From assembly GCA_025435555.1 (NCBI GenBank), contig JAIWWG010000035.1, positions 124,001 to 188,000 on the forward strand: a DNA stretch of 64,000 bases. Direction: 5' to 3'. Source of the DNA: Chytriomyces cf. hyalinus JEL632 (lineage: Eukaryota > Chytridiomycota > Chytridiomycetes > Chytridiales > Chytriomycetaceae). The notes below the pieces were generated by a model that did no database searches, was not told where the DNA came from, and saw nothing but the letters and a program-made list of their open reading frames with translations. Position 1 is the first letter of the stretch. Each line of letters starts with the position of its first letter. Below are positions 56,950 through 64,000 of the stretch, piece by piece. The position numbers and the translations under genes were made by a program.

Positions 56950-58138
56950 ATGAACAAGCGCCACAATACTAACGAACGGCATCAGCGGCATCAGCGGTCT
57001 CACGGCGCTCATACTTCTGAGAAACAAGCAATGCGAGAGGGCGCAGGCGGCGGCGAGAATGATTCAGGACTGCTGGGATGGTCGTGGATCGGTGTTTCGG
57101 CGGCTTCGGCGCAGAGCGTCGAGTGGGAGCGCATCGGCGGAAAGAACGAAACCGAAGGTGATGTGAAGAGCGTCAGAGAGTTGGAAAGCAGGAGCAGCAA
57201 TACGGGTGCCTTCGAAATCCATCTTGGTGGCTCCAGCCACACCACAAACTGCCTAGACTCTCCCGTCCATCAACTGACACCTCCGCCCACCATCGAGGTT
57301 ATTACTTTGGATGAAGATCCGTCAAAATCTCGGCGCGAATTGGGCTCGGCGTTGGGCCAACCTATCTCAATCCCATCATCCATGTGTGTCTCACGTTCAA
57401 TCTCTGCTGCAGCTTCTGTTGCAGAATCTGAGGTCGTATTGTTGTCAATGTCTCTTTTGGAAGAGAACAGCAATGCGGGGCTGGCTTCTCCGTCACTTGG
57501 TCATTCAAATACGGCTGCCAGTGACAAAGAGTACCTCGACGCGAATACGGTTTTGGTGCTGACTCCAAGGTTTGCAGCTAGCTTCTCACCTCGGCAGCCT
57601 CATGCAGAACTGTTATCGGACTCATCAAGCCCTGGCAGCGGCAGCACAGAGAGTGAGGATAAAAACCAGCAAACCGAACGCGATGTTTTAGCAGCAGACG
57701 AAGGTGAAGAGTAATTATACTTATGACGCTTTGGCATCGCTTGATTCGCTTGTAATTGCTACTGCGACAGCGGACTAATTACATGCATTCACGCACAGCA
57801 GGTTCTGAATCTGTCAAACCAAAAAACTCTTGCGTCAAAGTTAAGATTCCCGAAAAACAACGTCCTTCACCCACAGTGGAAACACAGATCACAGCATCTG
57901 CCTCACTACCGGAAGGAAGTAGTGTAAGTAATAATCCAGTACGCGAGGCGGAAAAGAATGATGAAGATATGGGCAAAAAGGAAGGCGGTGATTGGTAATG
58001 ATACTGTTTCAGATTTTCACCTTTCTTTTCGATATCAACACGTTCGAAAATAACAGGTTCTGGAGACTGCTGATTCTTGGAGGAAAACTGGCAGTGACGA
58101 GTATTTCTATTGTTCTGCTGTCCAAATTTGTGCGGTGA
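56950..58138 (+). CDS. Disordered protein with C-terminal membrane anchor
   Basis: Exons 56950-57703, 57802-57994 and 58057-58138 give 342 residues. Most of the protein is Ser/Glu-rich and disordered, with an Arg/His-rich start (NKRHNTNERHQRHQR). The third exon encodes a membrane helix (FWRLLILGGKLAVTSISIVL, then LSKFVR), so it looks tail-anchored with the bulk in the cytosol. A consensus donor (CG|GTGAGT at 58134/58135) overlaps the stop codon; using it with the acceptor at 58209 would replace the end by a basic, Cys-rich tail (RRVCLWLKSGWGRVRRCRCS) ending at 58273. No family recognised. Confidence 0.6.
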
Positions 58139-58305
58139 GTGCCTTGTTTGGCTTGTGCATACGCCGTTTTTACTGAGCCAGAAACAACAACGACAGACGG
58201 ATGATGCAGGCGTGTATGCCTGTGGTTGAAGTCCGGCTGGGGACGCGTCCGCCGCTGCCGCTGTTCCTGTTAAGAGTTTAGCAAAGTGAGGCAATAAAAG
58301 CAACA

Positions 58306-58313
58306 TCACGTGA
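58306..58313. promoter_or_regulatory. TCACGTGA palindrome (E-box type)
   Basis: A perfect TCACGTGA palindrome lies six bases before the Clr2-like ATG. It matches the Cbf1/bHLH site of fungi. Being so close to the start codon it may lie in the leader, so its role is uncertain. Confidence 0.45.
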
Positions 58314-58319
58314 CTTGAA

Positions 58320-61113
58320 ATGGATGACAACACCAACAAACACGTTCGTGAGGAGTCCGACACCGAAGACGCACTCCCAGATCCACAGGATGAGGGCGGC
58401 CGACACAAGAGGCCTCGTCTCGATGCGTGCCTGTTTATGGATGTTGCCCTGTCGCCCGTCTCCGTCGCCCTCGAACGCCAGCGTGTGGATCGCAATATTC
58501 TGACATCGCTCGACGAAGACCGGCCCGTCAGCGTCCTGAGCAACAGCATTATTGACCCAACGGCGTTCAAGTACCAGCATGACGCCTACAGCGTATTTTA
58601 TTCGCTTGACACCGTTGAAAATGCCCTTCCTGTCAACGACGCAGATAAGGAAAAGGACGCGGATACGGCAGGCGGCGTCATGGAGGATGCAGTGCTTGCT
58701 CAGACAAGTGGTCGCAGGGTTGCTTCTTCGTCTTCTCCTCCAGCTTCTTCTTCGTCTCTGCGGATTGCCCGTGTCCTGATAGACGCCAACAAGAAGGTCC
58801 CCTCGGTTCTTCCCGGGAGAGAATCATGCGCATACCCGTGTTTCTCCGACGCAGACCCACGTGCATGTCCTGACGAAGAGCTGGGTAGTCTCGTGTTGTG
58901 CCGTGTACCCAGTAATGGTCACGGGGATGATTTGGATGCCGCTTTATTGGCTGCGGCGTGGTGCATTAGGCTGGGGCTTGACCATGGGTGGCCAAATAAT
59001 TACGCGCTGGCATCTGTTCGGACGACCCCACCATCAGGCCCAAGGTGGGACGCATATTTATACGGCCATCCAAGGTGGGAACACTATTTCTCTTCTTAAT
59101 TCCCCTATTTTCTTTTGATGTTAAATGTACCTCCTCTTTCTGTACAGTGGCCACACATTTAATTCTCCGAATGAGTTTCTACCTCATCTTCAATGGCTGT
59201 GTTCTTCAAATCCACTCATTCCATGCATTTGCAAACTGTGCAACGCGGAGCCCATCAAAGATACTTCACACATTCAGTTTCTTGATCCTCCACCAGAAAT
59301 CCCCGAGCAACCAGAACTCGAACCCGAGATTTCTTTAACTTATGAAGGCGATGAAAAAATTATACCCTCTACCATTGACCTGGCTCAAATATCTCCACCA
59401 CCTCCGGACCTTGCTGTGTCTCCGCTTCCTGTACCACTGAAAACCTCTACAATTTTGGATGCGGACTGGGGTGGCGATGACAGTAATTCATCCAGCGAAG
59501 ATGGGTCGTACGGAGACTCGAATGGGGACTTTAGCGATGAATCGGAATCCGACGGCGATGACATGAATGATGATGACGACGATGACTCCGGAAATGAGAG
59601 TGAAACAATCGAAATTAGCAAAGATCGTGCGGAGGAAAGCAACTCTGAACAAGACGAAATGGAACGCGAACCTCTTTTTCCAGACATTGAACCCCTCATG
59701 CCCCAGGTATCTACCTCAAGCGTGTATAGGCGGCCCAAGAAAAAGATTGACGCCTCTCGGATCTTGTCGCCGGATGTTTTGACTTCTTCTTACACCCCAC
59801 TCCGGAAAAGCGAGGTGGCTTGGTACCCAAGCGCACGTCTCAACTTCCAACCTGCTCCTTCCAACCCTGACAGTTTTCTCCAGCGAATGCCCATGTGGCC
59901 GGTTCTGCTTCTATCTCACCCGGACGCTAACTCCCGCTTGACAACCATCCTGCCACTCCCACTCCCTTCTTCCTCAGAAATTCAAGCCGTTTCAACCCAT
60001 CATCCGGACAGACAACCGCCTCCATTCTCGCGTTCCTGCGTCCGCACCGCCGACACACCGAGCCATTACACCCCGAAACCAACAAACGCGCCTACATTCG
60101 GACCCCGTACAGTGAGCGTTTCGGACCTAGTTCCATGGCGTCAAATCGACGCTACTCCGCCCCATCACAACCGCAAATACATGAGCGCCGACCACGCATG
60201 GCAACGCCGATGGAACCGTGGCGTCTTGCAAGCTGTCGGCGCGTCCAGCAGCTGGGAGCCCCTATACACAACCGAAAACGCAGAGCAGCAAGAGGAGGAA
60301 AGAGATGCTAATGCCACCGACGGCGTATCTCCCACGAATCTTGCGGGGACAGTGTTGTGGAAAGAACTGACAGCAGTGCGGTACGGCGTGGAAGTTGTTC
60401 GGATGGGTGATTGGGTGCATGTCGTGCTGCCGAGTCCGTTTGTGGATGACGAAATGGAGATGAAGAATGTTTCTGCGGCGCATGCATCTGCGAAACATCG
60501 GATGATGAAGATTGATCGAATCGTGTTTCGAAGTCCGGCTGTGAATTTGTTGCGGCGCTTTGATCGAGAAGATGTGGAGTCGGATGAGCAGCGTATGAAG
60601 CAGATTCTAGAGGCGCAGCGGAAGAGCGGGAAAGTGATTGTTGAAGGCGATGTGTATGCATTTCGGAAACAGGTTGGCTGGTTTCTTGTTGGTAGAAAGA
60701 GGTGCACGATGCGTAAGGTTGTGATGGGGAGGCGGTTTGGATTTGAGGAAGCGACTCTAAATGATGTGCCTGGTGGATATGATGGGAGTGGGGAAGTGGA
60801 CGAAGTAGGGGGTGGGTTTGGGCAAGTGGGGTTGGTTGTTGGTGAAGGGAAGCGGTATTGGGACGGGTGGGTCGATACCGTCATTGGACAAGATGACATT
60901 GAAGATGTGAGCGCGGGGATGCTGAGCGCAAAGGTGGAGATTGTTAAGACTCTAGAGGGACTCGGGAGCAATCAAAGTGGCGCAGGCGCCTCAAATGGGG
61001 TTGTTGACTTCAATTATGAAGAGGACAGTGATGACGATGAGATCGATGTTGGGGGACCGCCGCGCAAAGCGTCCAACCACGTCTTGGCTGAGGGAGACGA
61101 TATGGATGCGTAA
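58320..61113 (+). CDS. CLR2: Clr2-like transcription-silencing protein
   Basis: Exons 58320-59074 and 59148-61113 give 906 residues. The splice join rebuilds the Clr2 N-terminal signature: WDAYLYGHPSGHTFNSPNEF, then LPHLQWLCSSNPLIPCICKLC, with its CxCxxC end. In fission yeast Clr2 is part of SHREC, which deacetylates and remodels heterochromatin. A very acidic, Asp-rich segment (about 375-420) and a Pro-rich segment follow. The C-terminal domain (about 600-840) has the hydrophobic/basic pattern of a Clr2 or BAH-like fold (VEVVRMGDWVHVVLPS, KVIVEGDVYAFRKQVGWFLV). A nuclear signal (HKRPRLD) is near residue 30. The N-terminal call is firm; the C-terminal one is by general resemblance. Confidence 0.82.
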
Positions 61114-61362
61114 ATGTCGTCATTGCAATCGAGAATGCAAATGACGTGAAAACGTGTACAAATGAAATAAAATCGCTTGACTCGACATTATTCCTTGTTG
61201 CAGAAAGCGTCTGTTCAGCCTGCCTCGTATCAGATGCGATCCAAAGCTCGTGCCTTGTGCTGGTTGGTTGCCATATACAAATCCGCATTTTTGAGTGCAG
61301 CGATTCAAATTGTCAACCAATCAGAAATACGGAAACCTTCCGTGCACCAAAGAACACGCGCG

Positions 61363-63780
61363 ATGGATCCCGTCAGCCCAAGCAAGGAAGGTAGCGTAAA
61401 GAATGGCAGTATGCAGACATCGGCCAGCTCACTCCCTCCCTGCGTCACAGTGGCCGAACAGATCCAACTCTCAAGTTCAAAGAAAGTTCGGAAAAACGCA
61501 GGTGCCCCTTCGACAGTTTCATATTCCCTCCAATCCTCAACTTTAACACCCCTCCATGCTCCATTCGTTTGTTTGCGGTGTCCGATTCAGATGCAATCCA
61601 CATTCCTCGCGCGAACATTAGCGTACTGATGCAGTACAAGCTGAGCCAAGACGGGTACGGAGCAGCCCCACAAAAGGCTTTACAGCAGATTCCGTACTCG
61701 AGCAACTTGGCCTTCGTGAGCACAACCGGAACACTGCTGGACGTGGAGTCCGGCCACATCCATCCAACGTACCTTCACTCGTCAGGTATGCACGGACACC
61801 ATTGCGTGCACAACCACCATAGCCACCAGGTGCGTCTGTCCGATTTCTTTCGAGACGCAGCACTCCGATGTGGTGTTCATTCTTTTCTGTGGGCCCTTCA
61901 AAAATCAGAGGAAATTGTCTGGTGACGGTGGTGGGCTGACAGGGCCCGTGCGAATAATCGATGCAAAACTCGCTGCTTTGTTTGTGGATCCGCAGAAAAT
62001 GAATATCGATGACGGGGTCGCACCGGGCACCGTTGAGAACCATATGAGTGGCGTGGATCAAGACCAAGAAAAGAACGCAAAGTCCCGACGGAGGTCCGTG
62101 CGAAAACAATCATGTCCGATTCCCGCGTATTTCTTTCACTAATTTGAACTTGGGTTGTGTCAACCAAGCAGACCGCAAACAGCGCCAGTCTTGAAAACGC
62201 CGAAACTGGCAACAGCCACACCTGACTTCTTCAAGCACTTTCAGACAATCACTGCATCGCGGCCGCAGTCAGCACACGTCCGCATCTTGAGCGCGCAAAG
62301 TCAGGATTTGGGTCGACTTGTGAGCCTTCAGCAAAACAATTCATCGTTTCGAAAACCAATTCAAGCTGCGCCACCAGTTGCGCCGACCATTGTTCGAACC
62401 CAAACTGTTCGCAGCAATTTGGACAGTTTCTCTATTGAGAAAGTTGCCCTGAGGAGGCTGCGTTTTGTCGTCGAAAACAATGTTGCGGACGTGGAGCACC
62501 TGTCTTTGGTGGATCTGGTGGAGTCGGGGTGAGTTCACTTTTCTGTTTCCCTACGTGTTTTATGGGCTCATATTGATGTTGTCTGCAGGCAAGTTCCGGG
62601 AATGATTCTGTCCGAATATTTTGGACAACAGTATGCAACTCCACACGATCTTCGCGTCCTCCTTCTCCAATCGATTGATAAATCACGAAGAATTCGAAGG
62701 CGAAAACAAGGCCCCGATCCTACCAATTCAAAATCCACAACTCCAACCCCGCCAAGCCAACACCCAATCCATGACACACATCCCCCCAACAAAGGACTTC
62801 AAGCGGCATACCACCACACACATCCTCACCATGCAAGTCCAGCCACACCCATCTGTAGTTACAGTACTTACACTGCCACTAGCTACACGCCTCCTCGACT
62901 GGCCAGTAGTTCGGTGCCTGCATCGAGTGGAGTGATACCAACGCGAGGACCCATTGGCGAAACGGATTCATCGGCGTATGGAAGCGGAGGCGGGGTACCG
63001 AAACAGCTGGAAGAGCGACATGAGTTGCAGGCGATGCTCATGCTCACACATACGACGAGCGACGCGGCGGCAAATTATGTCGTAACTGAAGATATGCGTG
63101 AAGCGCTTGGTTCTGAGGGGCGTGTTGTTGCAGGCGCTGGTTTAGTGTCGAAGGGTGCGCGTTCATCGACTGCCATGACAATCAAAAGGTTGCGGGGCAC
63201 TTCCACTCCAGCAACCTGTGTTGCACCAAATCGTCCATTCACTCCGGCGGCAATGGCCATTGCCAAAGATGCCACAAGAGGCGCCATAAGGGGGACAGAA
63301 GTACGGAGAGTGACCACACCAAATGAAGTACTTGATGTGTTGAGAAGGGTGGAGGGAAGTACGACGGTTCTTGCTGGTGTAGTTGGTGTTGGCTGGAATG
63401 GTCTGAGAGGTGGCGGTACTGCTACTGGCGCTGGTATGGGAAGAAACAATGGTTCTAGAGGGGCAAGGAAGAGCAGTATAAGATCAAGTACCGTTTCCAG
63501 TGTGGAAGATATTGTGCTGGAGGCAATGGCCTGGGAGGACGCGTTGTATCCAACGAAACGCGCACCAACAACTGCAGCCGATCGCAGGCGGCCAAAGAAA
63601 TCAAATAAGTTGCTGGCTGAAGAACCTCCGAACGGTGAGCCTGATGACGACTTGAGCCGCTCGTTGGAATTGGAAGAGTTCACCACAAAGCACGACATCG
63701 CCAAAGCACTGAATGAGCAGCGCATGCTCAGAATCATTGAACGGAGAAGGGCTGCGTATCTGGGGTTGTCTACCGGCTAA
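61363..63780 (+). CDS. Unrecognised five-exon protein
   Basis: Exons 61363-61501, 61591-61829, 61909-62093, 62172-62528 and 62589-63780 give 703 residues. A His-rich patch (HGHHCVHNHHSHQ) ends exon 2 and could bind metal. Exon 4 carries RRRPQTAPVLKTPK and a conserved-looking helical stretch that continues over the join (LRRLRFVVENNVADVEHLSL, VDLVESGQVPGMILSEYFG, then HDLRVLLLQSIDKSRR). The remainder is low-complexity Thr/Pro/His, then Gly/Arg/Ala-rich, and ends in a helix (KHDIAKALNEQRMLRIIERR). The repeated R-P-x-[ST]-[AS] type motifs recall axonemal proteins, but no family is recognised. The 61830-61908 intron was selected over a 33-base alternative. Confidence 0.65.
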
Positions 63781-64000
63781 TACTATGCGCAATGTAATAA
63801 ACTTTGAACTTTTCGTTGTGGAGAAGCCTCGTCCACTCACTGAAGCACTATGCACTCAGGCTGAGATTGTGGACCCAAAAGAAGATTCTTTCTCATTAAA
63901 GCGATGGCATCGTTGCCCTTTTACGAAATGTTCTTACGCACCGCTCATTTGTTGTGACACCTCCGGACAATTTTCGGCAGCAACTGGTAACAGATACCAT

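Noticed and set aside
60165-60971. Minus-strand open frame of 268 codons
   Set aside because: Antisense of the Clr2-like coding region; no domain or start context.
61830-61862. 33-base intron option in the last gene
   Set aside because: Below plausible intron size; the 79-base option ending at 61908 keeps phase.

Overview
The window is nuclear DNA of a fungus, most likely a zoosporic (chytrid-type) one. The genes are protein-coding, tightly packed and on both strands. Most introns are only 50-75 bases with GT..AG ends, and the products are typical fungal housekeeping proteins. Two features favour a flagellated, early-diverging lineage: a very large WD-repeat protein of the animal WDR97/WDR87 kind (linked to cilia and sperm tails), and F-box proteins with plant-type leucine-rich repeats. 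This placement is inference from gene content; no rRNA or marker gene is present. I saw no tRNA, rRNA, CRISPR array, transposon or virus-like element.

Layout. 1-7.8 kb: a Sel1-repeat protein (cut by the window edge) diverges from an F-BAR protein with 28 bases between start codons; then a MoaB-like domain protein, a GT90 glycosyltransferase and a DUF4326 protein. 8-17.3 kb: an F-box/LRR gene with an apparent frameshift, a ten-exon SNF2/RING translocase (ULS1/RAD5 class), a PRELI/Ups lipid-transfer protein and a second F-box/LRR gene. 17.4-22.7 kb: two poorly known small genes, a glutaredoxin-like protein diverging from the SNARE SEC20, and an RI-type LRR protein. 23.1-29.3 kb: the 12-exon WD-repeat gene. 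29.5-33.1 kb: ETF beta, an unknown acidic-tailed protein and a YHM2-like mitochondrial carrier. 33.6-41.7 kb: a secreted GH18 chitinase, a REX4-like exonuclease with a long lysine-rich tail, a secreted ferritin-like (Rds1-type) protein and a secreted EXORDIUM-like protein. 41.9-51.7 kb: TRAPPC2L, a large low-complexity protein, 3-hydroxyisobutyrate dehydrogenase, an AGC kinase of the FPK1/KIN82/nrc-2 class and APS kinase (MET14). 52.1-56.8 kb: two tandem paralogous genes for a predicted mitochondrial, membrane-anchored P-loop ATPase. 56.9-63.8 kb: a C-terminally anchored unknown, a Clr2-like silencing factor and a five-exon unknown.

There is no operon. Functional links are loose: several genes concern mitochondria (PRELI protein, ETF beta, YHM2-like carrier, HIBADH, the ATPase pair) and several concern membrane traffic or the cell surface (F-BAR, SEC20, TRAPPC2L, flippase-kinase class, GT90, chitinase, Sel1 protein). 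The most interesting items are the ATPase pair, the GH18 C-terminal cysteine-rich modules, stop-free in-frame introns that could be retained, and the single-base frameshift in an F-box. Exon models were built by hand from splice-site consensus, reading frame and family conservation. Exon phases add up in every multi-exon model given, but no transcript data were available.
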